Of a stretch of DNA of 64,000 nt, positions 53,698 to 61,998 are shown one piece after another. Position 1 is the first letter of the stretch. Each line of letters opens with the position of its first letter. The notes below the pieces were generated by a model. The model did no database searches. It saw only the letters and a list, made by a program, of their open reading frames with translations, and was not told the DNA's origin. Location of the stretch: assembly GCA_902591495.1 (NCBI GenBank), contig CACJAW010000002.1:25120-89119 (forward strand), in the 5' to 3' direction. The DNA comes from an uncultured Pseudohongiella sp. Lineage in GTDB: Bacteria > Pseudomonadota > Gammaproteobacteria > Pseudomonadales > Pseudohongiellaceae. A program made the translations under genes and the position numbers.

Positions 53698-53725
53698 AGC
53701 TTTGAGCCGAAAGACTTATCGGATT

Positions 53726-55711
53726 TTATTTGTAATAAGCCAGAGCTCCAGGTGCAAAGTGACGAGGCATCGAAGGTGGATACTGGTTCGTCCAGAATTC
53801 TTTTTTACCCTGACAATTAATTAGGGTCGATATCCCCTCATCCGAAGCAAGCTTGTATGCCCTCTCCAAAGCCGGAGTCATTTGATCAGGACTTGTTACG
53901 TACTCACCGTTACAACCCAAAGCCTCTGCAATTTTTTCGTATCGCAAATTTTCTTGAAACAAATACATGTGTTGGGCTCTAACAGCCCCTCGGCTGGCCC
54001 CTGACGTCCAAACACCCCATGCATTATTGTTATAAACTATCATAATCGCAGGTATCCGATACTTGCCGAGTGTTTCAAACTCCATGATTGAATAAGCAGC
54101 CCCGGCATCACCTGTGATGCCAACAATAGGCGCGCCTTTGTAAGGAGCTTGTGGGCCCACCCCATTTTGAACGGCGGCCCCTACACCCACTGTGTAACCA
54201 ACATCTGGACCTATAGCCCCATACTGGTAGGCTCCATTACAAATTTGTCCGGGACGATGCGCTCGTAAATAACGGCGAGTGTAACGACCTATTCCATAAC
54301 CACCAGAGACCACAGTCGTTTGATCAGGCGCAATATCCCCATTGTAGAGAAAATCTTGCAAATGCTTTCCAATTACAGCAGGGTGAATCGATTCCGTGTC
54401 CGCGCTGTATTTTAATCCTAATGAATAGTACTCGTCGCTTTGGTCTTCAAAAGCTTTGCGTGCCGCCGCTAGTTCATTCCTCCACCCGGAACGAGAACGC
54501 TTTGGTAAAGCATCTTCAAGCGCTTCTAGAGCGGCTTTTTCTGAACTTACAATACCAAGATCTATAGGAACGTTTCTTCCTATATCTGTTGCATCAGGAT
54601 CAATTCGAATCCATTTCGCATCGGGCCCAAAAGCGAATTCACCTATAGACGGCATACAATATTGCCCTATAAGGATTACGAGGTCGGCACTTCGAACTGC
54701 ATCCAGACCCGTGCTAGCTGACAAGGCATGAGAGTCGGAAAAATGCCCTCGCATAGGAGCTGACTCAGTAACAGCAATGTCATTCTTCTCTGCAACGCGG
54801 AGAAGTGCGTCCCAGGCTTTATCATAGAAAACCCCTGTACTCGCAACAATCATTGGGCGTTCCGCTCGCTGAATCATTTCAACCGCTCGACTTATGTCAG
54901 CTGGATTAGGATGGGCTTTAGACTCTGTCCGGTAACGGGTCTTATCGTAATAATATTGAAGTTCACCTGGCTCCTCGAATCTTGCTCTGGATATTTCTCC
55001 TGGGAAATCTAGATGAACTGGTTTTGGAACCCCAGTCTTAAGTTGTCGAAAAGCATACGCAGCGTATTCATAAATTCTGTTAGGAGTTATTAATCTTTTG
55101 CCCCACTTTTTTAAGCCCTCGGTTTGTGACTGCTGATAAGCGGTTTGAATACCATGCTCTGTATCGTCTTCACCGATGGTTTTGTTACTGGCGATGACAA
55201 GGAGTGGCGTACGCGATGAGTTCGCGGCTCCAATATTCATAATCATATTTGTGAAACCGGGTCCCTCAGTTCCTGACGTTGCAGCAATTTCTCCCGTAAC
55301 ACGGGTAAAGCCATCTGCCGCAGAAGTCATGTTGCCTTCACATCGCCCCCCGTAAGAAGGTATGCCCTCTGCAGCAATTGCGTTGATCATATTGTAGTTA
55401 CCCGGACAACAGAAAAAACCTGCAACGCCTTCATCTTTCATAAACTTGGCGAAAACCTCAGCACCAGTCATTGGAAAGTTCGCTGGTTTAGCTGCCTCCG
55501 CAAGTGTTTGAGGAATCTCCTCCGGTATTTTAATATTAAGGGGATCAGCTATTTGTGCTTGGCTCGATTCATTCTGCAAAATCGCTGCAGCGCCTGCGCC
55601 TGCAATTGCCGTGTTTTTAATAAAATTTCGCCGCGTAACAGTCTTATCTTCGGTAGGCTTCTCAGAAAATTGATTTTTATTGGTTTGAGGCTTCTCTGCT
55701 TTATTTTTCAT
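53726..55711 (-). CDS. Tat-exported thiamine-diphosphate enzyme (acetolactate synthase / 2-oxoacid decarboxylase fold)
   Basis: This 661-residue protein begins with a twin-arginine signal TRRNFIK at 26-32 and a hydrophobic [10 protein letters not shown]. Three ThDP-family domains follow. The Pyr domain holds the cofactor-activating Glu125 in [15 protein letters not shown], and the PP domain the metal motif [16 protein letters not shown] then YNNNAWG. The central domain is less conserved; FAD binding as in acetolactate synthase is not evident. It would decarboxylate or ligate 2-oxo acids in the periplasm, carrying ThDP out folded. GAGGAAAAAG precedes the ATG. A cytochrome c gene lies 17 bases upstream, hinting at an oxidative reaction with electrons passed to heme. 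The exact reaction is unknown. Confidence 0.9.
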   Translation of the reverse strand: MKNKAEKPQTNKNQFSEKPTEDKTVTRRNFIKNTAIAGAGAAAILQNESSQAQIADPLNIKIPEEIPQTLAEAAKPANFPMTGAEVFAKFMKDEGVAGFFCCPGNYNMINAIAAEGIPSYGGRCEGNMTSAADGFTRVTGEIAATSGTEGPGFTNMIMNIGAANSSRTPLLVIASNKTIGEDDTEHGIQTAYQQSQTEGLKKWGKRLITPNRIYEYAAYAFRQLKTGVPKPVHLDFPGEISRARFEEPGELQYYYDKTRYRTESKAHPNPADISRAVEMIQRAERPMIVASTGVFYDKAWDALLRVAEKNDIAVTESAPMRGHFSDSHALSASTGLDAVRSADLVILIGQYCMPSIGEFAFGPDAKWIRIDPDATDIGRNVPIDLGIVSSEKAALEALEDALPKRSRSGWRNELAAARKAFEDQSDEYYSLGLKYSADTESIHPAVIGKHLQDFLYNGDIAPDQTTVVSGGYGIGRYTRRYLRAHRPGQICNGAYQYGAIGPDVGYTVGVGAAVQNGVGPQAPYKGAPIVGITGDAGAAYSIMEFETLGKYRIPAIMIVYNNNAWGVWTSGASRGAVRAQHMYLFQENLRYEKIAEALGCNGEYVTSPDQMTPALERAYKLASDEGISTLINCQGKKEFWTNQYPPSMPRHFAPGALAYYK

Positions 55712-55730
55712 TCTTTTTCCTCAACAAGAA

Positions 55731-56129
55731 TTATTCTTTTGTAGGTCTAAATTCAGCGGGTCCAATATTTAAAACATGAGCGACTATTTGCCAAATCGTT
55801 TCATCGTCGAGACTATCCTTAAACGGCGGCATTTCCAACCCCGCGCCGAACTTAATACTGCGAAAAATATGAAGTGGCGTAGTACCATAGTACCAAGTAT
55901 CTGGAGCAGTTAAATCGGCGGCAATGAAATCTATATTTGCTAAAGCCCGTCCGTCAGCATCATGGCATTGTTGACAATTTATCAGATAGAAACTCTTTCC
56001 CCTGCCAGCAGCCGATTTGGAGTACACAGCAGCACTGGGCTCTGCCGGCATATCTCCTTGCGCAGCAATATCGCCAAAAACAAAGACTGATAGAAAACTT
56101 ACTAACCTAAGCTGGATCTGCCTATTCAT
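55731..56129 (-). CDS. Small exported cytochrome c
   Basis: This 132-residue monoheme cytochrome starts at ATG 56129, where GGAG lies five bases upstream; the track GTG at 56135 is within that site. A signal peptide ends near GDIAAQG, and the heme site is CQQCH at 52-56, with a Met ligand likely in GLEMPPFKD. It sits between a PQQ dehydrogenase (upstream) and a Tat-exported ThDP enzyme (downstream), so it may accept electrons from either. The ribosome site directly touches the T-run of an intrinsic terminator, leaving no room for a promoter between them. Confidence 0.9.
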   Translation of the reverse strand: MNRQIQLRLVSFLSVFVFGDIAAQGDMPAEPSAAVYSKSAAGRGKSFYLINCQQCHDADGRALANIDFIAADLTAPDTWYYGTTPLHIFRSIKFGAGLEMPPFKDSLDDETIWQIVAHVLNIGPAEFRPTKE

Positions 56130-56138
56130 TTTCACTCC

Positions 56139-56176
56139 AAAAAAAAACGGACAACCCTTTCGAGTAATCCGTTTTT
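56139..56176 (-). terminator. Intrinsic terminator between the PQQ dehydrogenase and cytochrome c genes
   Basis: On the minus strand AAAAACGGA and TCCGTTTTT form a nine-pair stem with a 16-base loop, and the T-run is nine bases in all. It begins 15 bases after the PQQ dehydrogenase stop codon and ends at the base before the cytochrome ribosome site. Expression of the next two genes would need read-through or a promoter inside the PQQ gene. Confidence 0.75.
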
Positions 56177-56190
56177 CGTGGCTCTATCGT

Positions 56191-58209
56191 TTAATGAGCC
56201 GAACTTTCAACCTGCGCGCCTGGCAAAGCGAGCGCCGTAAGTTTCGAGCTCGTCTGCAACATAATGTATTGATGTCCATCATGGGTCCACGAGCTCATCC
56301 CGTAATTTGACCTGGCTGGAGCTTCTATTTCTCCAATAATCTCACCACTATCTTTGTCGATAGCCCAAAGCATTGGAGTTCCATCAGATGCTTGGTCTGA
56401 GTAAACAAGCATATTAGGAGTAGTAACCATCGGGACTAATGCTCCAGTTCCAGTATTGCCATACTCGGCTTCAGATACACCATACCGCTCAAGCGCTTCC
56501 TTGTACCTGTTTGGTGTTTCTCCAGTTGGAATCGTAAACTTCTTCTCACCAGTGTTCATATCGTACGCAACGATCGTACTATAGGGTGGCTTCCATACCG
56601 GCAATCCAGACGGATGCCGAGGCGGTCTTGCTGTAGCCCCTGGCACTCCATTCGCGAATTGAGATGTGGTCACCCCAGTAGAGTTAGGGAACAACAAGTC
56701 AGCCTCTTCACCAGGAATCAAGCGAAGAGTAAAACACGCCGTGTGCTCCGAAACGTACAGTGTATTGGTGACAGGGTCTGCTACTGGTGGGGAGGTGATA
56801 TTCACGCCACCTGCGCCTCCAGGACAGTTCATTGCCGCATATTTCCCATCAGCGTTACCTGCGTGTATTGGTGGGTTGAAAAGTCCACCCATCACATAAT
56901 CTTCCATCGCAACAATTGCCTCAGCTTTAAGTTCTGGAGTGAAATCAATCAAATCATCTTCAGAAATTCCTTGCATCGAATATGGTTCTGGCCACGTCAC
57001 GTGAGGCTGAGTGGGTGAGAGGACCTCTCCAGGGACAATGGAAGGGGGAACAGGTCTCTCAACGATTGGCCAAACTGGCTCCCCTGTTATGCGATTAAAA
57101 GTATAAAGCCAGCCTTGTTTAGTAGCCTGAACCACGGCAGGTATGTTCCGACCATCTACCGTTAAATCAAGCTGCACCGGCGCTGTCGGAGTATCAAAAT
57201 TCCAGATCTCATGATGCACGAACTGAAAGTGCCAAGCTCGCTCTCCCGTGCTCGCGTTCAACGCAATGATACTTGCACCATACAAATTATCACCAGGCCT
57301 GAAACCGCCGTAATAATCAATAGTCGCACTGTTTGTAGGAATAAATACTATGTCGTTTTCCGGATCAGCTGACAAAGGTGCCCAAGAAGAAACATCTCCC
57401 GTCCATTCCCATGCATCATTTTCCCAGGTCTCGTGACCATACTCACCGGGCTTAGGAATGACATTAAACTTCCATTTGAAATCACCAGTTCTCACGTCAT
57501 ATCCCAAGATGTCTCCTGGCACATTCTCAATTCGAGCCTGATGGTAACCTTGCTCTGCCGAATTACCGACCACAATTGTGTCGTTGACCACGATTGGAGG
57601 AGACGATGATGTTATATATCCTGTTTCAAGCGGTATACCTTCATAAGGATCATACGGATGACCAAGATCTTTTAATAAGTCGATGACTCCAGTTGAAGGA
57701 AATCCTTCAATAGCCACTGGGGTACCCCAGTCCTCGAGGGGAATTCCGGTATCAGCATCAAGCGCTGTCATAAAAAAGCCCGGTGAAATTATTATTACCA
57801 CTCCTCGACCATCAATTTCTGCATACGCGACACCTTTTCCGTAATCGGCTCTCATTGAATATTCCGCGCGCGGTGTTTTCGGCTCGCGATACGACCATAT
57901 GGTCTCGCCAGTCTTTGGATCAATGGCAATCACATGCCTATTGTATCCGGCCACTGTAAATAACTTACCGTCAATGTATGAGGGTGTAGAACGCCCACTG
58001 ACCGCCCCAAAACTGGCACCATCCCATTCCCAGGCTACTTCCAAATCACCAAAGTTGGATGCATCAATTTCATTAGATGGCGTGAAGCGAGTGTGGGCAT
58101 AGTCACTTCCTAAGGTAAACCATTCAACGGTGTCTTGGGCACAAACTGCAAAAGACATAATTAGAGCTACAAAGCCTGTAATGACCGAGCGTATAGTTAG
58201 AGTCTTCAA
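56191..58209 (-). CDS. PQQ-binding propeller dehydrogenase with altered catalytic Asp
   Basis: This 672-residue exported protein begins with TTG, supported by GGAG seven bases upstream, and a signal peptide ending FAVCAQ. The propeller is of the membrane glucose dehydrogenase / PQQ-binding-like type: ARTPxxW blades, VHHEIWNFDTPTAPV, GGAGGVNITSPPVA and SPTQPHVTWPEP. At the catalytic position the usual WDxD reads WNFD, so Asn replaces the base, with Asp two residues on. Whether the +2 Asp acts instead is unknown. A terminator follows. Together with the cytochrome c and ThDP genes it may form a periplasmic oxidation set. Confidence 0.9.
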   Translation of the reverse strand: MKTLTIRSVITGFVALIMSFAVCAQDTVEWFTLGSDYAHTRFTPSNEIDASNFGDLEVAWEWDGASFGAVSGRSTPSYIDGKLFTVAGYNRHVIAIDPKTGETIWSYREPKTPRAEYSMRADYGKGVAYAEIDGRGVVIIISPGFFMTALDADTGIPLEDWGTPVAIEGFPSTGVIDLLKDLGHPYDPYEGIPLETGYITSSSPPIVVNDTIVVGNSAEQGYHQARIENVPGDILGYDVRTGDFKWKFNVIPKPGEYGHETWENDAWEWTGDVSSWAPLSADPENDIVFIPTNSATIDYYGGFRPGDNLYGASIIALNASTGERAWHFQFVHHEIWNFDTPTAPVQLDLTVDGRNIPAVVQATKQGWLYTFNRITGEPVWPIVERPVPPSIVPGEVLSPTQPHVTWPEPYSMQGISEDDLIDFTPELKAEAIVAMEDYVMGGLFNPPIHAGNADGKYAAMNCPGGAGGVNITSPPVADPVTNTLYVSEHTACFTLRLIPGEEADLLFPNSTGVTTSQFANGVPGATARPPRHPSGLPVWKPPYSTIVAYDMNTGEKKFTIPTGETPNRYKEALERYGVSEAEYGNTGTGALVPMVTTPNMLVYSDQASDGTPMLWAIDKDSGEIIGEIEAPARSNYGMSSWTHDGHQYIMLQTSSKLTALALPGAQVESSAH

Positions 58210-58537
58210 ATTTCATCTCCTACTTTGTTTCGTATTCAATTACCACTGTCCTGCTATCTAAGGCCTAGTTCTTCTCGATATCGCAAATTTTTATGCTATT
58301 GATGACCTTGATCCCATATCCTGCCACAATTCACAAACAAAGCGCTATCAGAAAATGTTTCAAATTGTCTCCATAGTCAGCAATTTTTTTAAGAAATAAT
58401 CAGGAAATCCTCGTTGGTTTTAGAAATATTACGGTGTTAGCCCTAGTTTTACTGAGCTACGAATTAGTTGAATACAGCCAAGAGGGTCTCGCGCAGCCAC
58501 GAGGCGAGTGAATAAGATAAGACTCAGATCTAGACTA
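58210..58537. other. Intergenic region between PQQ dehydrogenase and TonB receptor genes
   Basis: This 328-base stretch has no convincing ORF. It must contain the promoter of the TTG-started PQQ gene on the minus strand, but no -35/-10 pair is well spaced. A weak AAATTG...CAATTT repeat with a T-run near 58370 has no gene to terminate. I see nothing else. Confidence 0.6.
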
Positions 58538-60724
58538 TTAAAAAGTTCCTGTTACGCGCAGGGTTATATCGTGACCGCTATGATTGCAATTGCTTTCAAG
58601 CTCTGCAAGGTAACCATCAGCAATGCCTCCGTTGTAACGGAACCTCTTTCGGCAGAACTCCCAGTTACCCATCCGACTAGTTTGGAGTCGAACGGTCGTG
58701 TTGTTACGACTTCTCCATTCGAAAAAAGCGCTCCAAAATGGATCGGAGTCCCAGTATTCGATATCGATCAGGTCATAAAATTTACGATTGCCGTCCGGCG
58801 TATTGCTGAATCGAATTCCCCAATTAATCCTTTTCGAAGGTATATCATGCCTAAAGCTCAAATTTTGGCGGCCTCTCCAATTAAAGCTCATTCTTCGTTC
58901 GATACCTAAGAACGGATCCGTAACATTAGAATCTTCAAAACTAATTGAAGCGTTGATCAATAGATTAGGCAAGCCAATCATTCTCATGCGGGTGCTACTA
59001 TTTAGCTCAAGGCCATATTTCTCACCGTCTCCAATGTTGCCATTGGCGCCCTGAAGATTGTCTTTGGAAGGTGATACATCTATTCTCTCTATCTTATCGG
59101 TCCAATCCTCATAAAATATTCTAGCACTGGCGACTCCGATGTCGTTCGGTAATCGATATTCCGCATTAAATTCGTAATTCCAATACCACTCTTGCTTTAG
59201 ATTCTCGTTTCCAAACTGTACATCACGATCCTCATCACGCGTGTCGAGGGCAGCAACAAAATCATTAAAGCTTAACTGCTGCACTATCTTCTCCATTGTG
59301 CCCCTTAGCTGGATTGTAGGCGTCAGGTCATACCGAAAATCTAGCTTAGGCTTTACATAATCATAGCTTCTTTCCTTTGAAATTTGACCGCTCTGTGTGA
59401 TGGTAGAGTCCTCGTACAATACGGAACTCTCAAGAGACATCCTTGAATTGAATACCCAATTATGAATTACGAAGGGCTCATATCGCATTTCCTCGACCGA
59501 AGAGCGAGCGTTAGGTATATCAACAGGAACCAAGCCTCCAACCGCCGCCGATGAGATACCATTCGGGTTGAGCGTACCGAGAGCAAGAGAAGAATCAAGT
59601 ATCGTCTGGGCCCGCTCCGCACCGAATTCGATGTCCTGACTACCACCAAACATGTCAAGTGTGTAGGAACTCCTGAGGATCCGTTCCTTGGTTGTGCTTG
59701 TTGAATCCAAAAAAAGATTCTTGCTTTCGGAACTCGGTCCAGTTAGATTCCATCGCTCTCGAAGGCGATCAGGGGTAAATGAGTTACTTATGAAGAGAAC
59801 CTTGAATCGATCTCCACGGACGGTGTTGTATTCGTAGTCTCCACCTATTTCCCAATTATTAATTTTAGATCGAATGTCTTCTCGCTGGTAAGACTCAATG
59901 CCTGGCTGGATTCTTAAATTGACCGTTTTCCTAATTATGTCTGAATCGTTTGTTCCCTCAGTGAACTGACCACTCAGTCTTGCACTACTATTGGGGTTAA
60001 TTTCATAACCGACGTTTGCACTTAGGCCGTAGCCACCGCCATCATCTATATCTTTTCGGTAAATAAAATCATTCGCTGAGAAATCACCAAGAACTGAATT
60101 CTCTTTATAAGTTGTAACATCGTGATTATTACCGGATTGAGCTTGGATTTGATAGTCGAGACCTCCTCGAGTACCACTTAATGAGAGATTACCCCTCGGA
60201 ACGACCGTGTTGTCCTCAAATTGCTGACCGGTAAGCTCATATTGAACTGACAGATCCGAGAACACATCTGTCAGGACAACATTGATAACCTGTCCGCTAC
60301 CTCGGACGTCTAGCTCTCCGGACGTTCCCCTAATGATCTCAATATACTGGACTTGATCGGAGGTAATTCGCGCTAGCTGTGTGCCGGTGCTATTGTTTTT
60401 TCCAGCCGTTCTCTTGCCATTGATCAATATTTCACTGCCGCGATTACCACCGCCAAAACCTCGTCCACCACGACTCCCACCTCGGAAGCCACTGAAACCC
60501 CCACCAAAGCCACTTGAGCCACCAAACCCGCCACGACTTGAGCCACCCTCAGTCAAGCCGGGAATTCTATCGATCATGTCTTGAGCTGTTACAGGAGACC
60601 ACTGCGCGAAGTAATCGTTGTTATATACGATGGTAGATTCTTCACCAACGTTATCTTGTCCACTCACATGTGGGCCGAAACCACCAATAAGTAGCAATAG
60701 AAAAGTTCTTATGATTTTTGACAA
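58538..60724 (-). CDS. TonB-dependent receptor-like outer-membrane protein with glycine-rich plug insert
   Basis: This 728-residue protein has a signal peptide ending near HVSGQD, a plug domain (AQDMIDRIPGLTEGG then ILINGKRTAGKNN and IEIIRGTSGELDVRGSGQVINVV) and a long beta barrel ending in an aromatic residue (LRVTGTF), as needed for outer-membrane assembly. Between the two halves of the first plug loop is a low-complexity block at 60-96: 20 of 37 residues are Gly, with five Phe and five Arg. No clear TonB box is seen. It is the only TonB-type receptor in the window and follows the PAL-like gene on the minus strand, so it may import that system's product. Confidence 0.88.
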   Translation of the reverse strand: MSKIIRTFLLLLIGGFGPHVSGQDNVGEESTIVYNNDYFAQWSPVTAQDMIDRIPGLTEGGSSRGGFGGSSGFGGGFSGFRGGSRGGRGFGGGNRGSEILINGKRTAGKNNSTGTQLARITSDQVQYIEIIRGTSGELDVRGSGQVINVVLTDVFSDLSVQYELTGQQFEDNTVVPRGNLSLSGTRGGLDYQIQAQSGNNHDVTTYKENSVLGDFSANDFIYRKDIDDGGGYGLSANVGYEINPNSSARLSGQFTEGTNDSDIIRKTVNLRIQPGIESYQREDIRSKINNWEIGGDYEYNTVRGDRFKVLFISNSFTPDRLRERWNLTGPSSESKNLFLDSTSTTKERILRSSYTLDMFGGSQDIEFGAERAQTILDSSLALGTLNPNGISSAAVGGLVPVDIPNARSSVEEMRYEPFVIHNWVFNSRMSLESSVLYEDSTITQSGQISKERSYDYVKPKLDFRYDLTPTIQLRGTMEKIVQQLSFNDFVAALDTRDEDRDVQFGNENLKQEWYWNYEFNAEYRLPNDIGVASARIFYEDWTDKIERIDVSPSKDNLQGANGNIGDGEKYGLELNSSTRMRMIGLPNLLINASISFEDSNVTDPFLGIERRMSFNWRGRQNLSFRHDIPSKRINWGIRFSNTPDGNRKFYDLIDIEYWDSDPFWSAFFEWRSRNNTTVRLQTSRMGNWEFCRKRFRYNGGIADGYLAELESNCNHSGHDITLRVTGTF

Positions 60725-60764
60725 AACTATTCAAGTCCCTAACTTCAGTTAAGTCACCTCAAAA

Positions 60765-60787
60765 CCAGCTTATGTCCCTCAAGCTGG
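60765..60787. repeat. 7-bp inverted repeat upstream of the TonB receptor gene
   Basis: CCAGCTT and AAGCTGG are exact complements with a nine-base loop, 41-63 bases upstream of the receptor start on the minus strand. It could form a leader hairpin or part of an operator; no T-run follows. Confidence 0.4.
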
Positions 60788-60834
60788 GCAGTGAGTTGAC
60801 GGCGGTGTGCCAGTATTACATAGTCTGCTTCCTT

Positions 60835-60860
60835 AACAAGTTACAAATTGTGAACTTGTT
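60835..60860. promoter_or_regulatory. 26-bp near-perfect palindrome, candidate operator
   Basis: AACAAGTT-ACAA-A-TTGT-G-AACTTGTT gives twelve paired bases with a single bulged G and a one-base centre. It lies between the PAL-like gene end and the TonB receptor start on the minus strand. It has no T-run and a centre too tight for a good RNA hairpin, so a protein-binding site is more likely than a terminator. Confidence 0.45.
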
Positions 60861-60951
60861 TCCGATGCAAGAGTAACGCTTTGGGTAGATGGATTAGATC
60901 ATTACTTCGGACAAACCGGATAAAAGAAGACTAAATATTTGTAACAAATTT

Positions 60952-61980
60952 TTACCTGACCAGGTATTTCCTGAGTGCTCGGCCAGCCGTTAGGGAACCA
61001 TAAATATTTCCGGCTTTGTCTACAACAATTCCCTCCTGAGATCCATTTTCATGGGGATCATCTAAGAACAGGGTAACTGATCCGTCCTTGACACTTGCAA
61101 CCCTCACGCCTTCCGCATACAGAGAGCTATTATTGGGTGATCCTGCGGGTCCTCTATTCTCTGATGAGGAGTCCGTGACGTAGAGCATGTCGTTATCGTC
61201 AATAAATAGTCCGCTAGGTCGACCAAATTGGGGCCACTCCTTAATAAAATTTCCATCTTGGTCGAAGATTTGAACTCGGTTGTTACCCCGATCACCTACA
61301 AAAATTCTACCGGCGGAATCCATAGCAAGGTCATGAGGCACAGCAAACTGACCTGGCTCAGAACCTTGGCTTCCCCAACTAGCAAGAAATTCTCCAGAGG
61401 CACTGTATTTCATGATTCTACTGTTCGAAGCACCGCCATGACCATCGCCAACAAAAATATTCCCATCTGGCGCGACTAAAACAGACGATGGTTGATTAAA
61501 TTCATAATACCCATCGCCAGCCACTCCGGGTTTTCCGAGAGTCATCAGTACATTTCCCTCGGGACTAAACTTAAAAACCTGATGACCTTTACCATCTCGA
61601 CGAGGGTCCTCACCATCTGGTCCCTCACCATCGGTTACCCAAACATTCCCCTCAAAATCAATATGCAGCCCGTGGGGCCGAACGAACATTTGCGAACCAA
61701 AACTAGCCAGTTGATTTCCATTTAAATCAAACTGCATAATCGGATCCAAATCTGATCCCACACAGTCATTAGCCCCGCAGCGATCAAAAACCCATATGCT
61801 TTCCCCATCGGGGCTGATCGAAATGCCAGCGGTGGATCCGATCGGTCTGCCCGACTGCATTTTGAAGAAATGATTATCGATGGTGAAATCAAGACTAGGG
61901 ATGAACCGGTTATCTCTCTCTTGGGCGAAAGAAACCGAAGTTAATGCAGTTGCCAACAAAGCTAGACCGAATTTTCTCAT
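60952..61980 (-). CDS. Exported PAL-like (peptidyl-alpha-hydroxyglycine lyase) NHL propeller
   Basis: This 342-residue secreted protein has a signal peptide (LALLATALTSVSFAQ) and a six-bladed NHL propeller with strong similarity in layout to the PAL domain of peptide-amidating enzymes: RPHGLHIDFEGNVWVTD (His103), GKGHQVFKFSPEG, SNSRIMKYSASG, VPHDLAMD (His216) and NNRVQIFD. Two of the three zinc-binding His of rat PAL are conserved. The third segment, normally MPHDIV, reads SQEGIV, so Glu316 stands at the His and Gly317 at the Asp position. It begins 18 bases after the PQQ dehydrogenase and may be coupled with it. Confidence 0.85.
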   Translation of the reverse strand: MRKFGLALLATALTSVSFAQERDNRFIPSLDFTIDNHFFKMQSGRPIGSTAGISISPDGESIWVFDRCGANDCVGSDLDPIMQFDLNGNQLASFGSQMFVRPHGLHIDFEGNVWVTDGEGPDGEDPRRDGKGHQVFKFSPEGNVLMTLGKPGVAGDGYYEFNQPSSVLVAPDGNIFVGDGHGGASNSRIMKYSASGEFLASWGSQGSEPGQFAVPHDLAMDSAGRIFVGDRGNNRVQIFDQDGNFIKEWPQFGRPSGLFIDDNDMLYVTDSSSENRGPAGSPNNSSLYAEGVRVASVKDGSVTLFLDDPHENGSQEGIVVDKAGNIYGSLTAGRALRKYLVR

Positions 61981-61998
61981 AGAGGGAAACCTGACTCG

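Noticed and set aside
56614-57018. 134-residue plus-strand ORF opposite the PQQ propeller gene
   Set aside because: The minus-strand frame has full propeller motifs; this ORF has no ribosome site or domain.
58508-58909. 133-residue plus-strand ORF over the end of the TonB receptor gene
   Set aside because: It overlaps the terminal barrel strands, which end in the expected aromatic residue; the ORF has no recognisable feature.
60400-60550. Short repeated CCACCA/CCGCC-type sequence that might suggest a CRISPR or minisatellite
   Set aside because: It encodes the Gly-rich plug insert of the TonB receptor in frame; repeats are irregular and there are no spacers.
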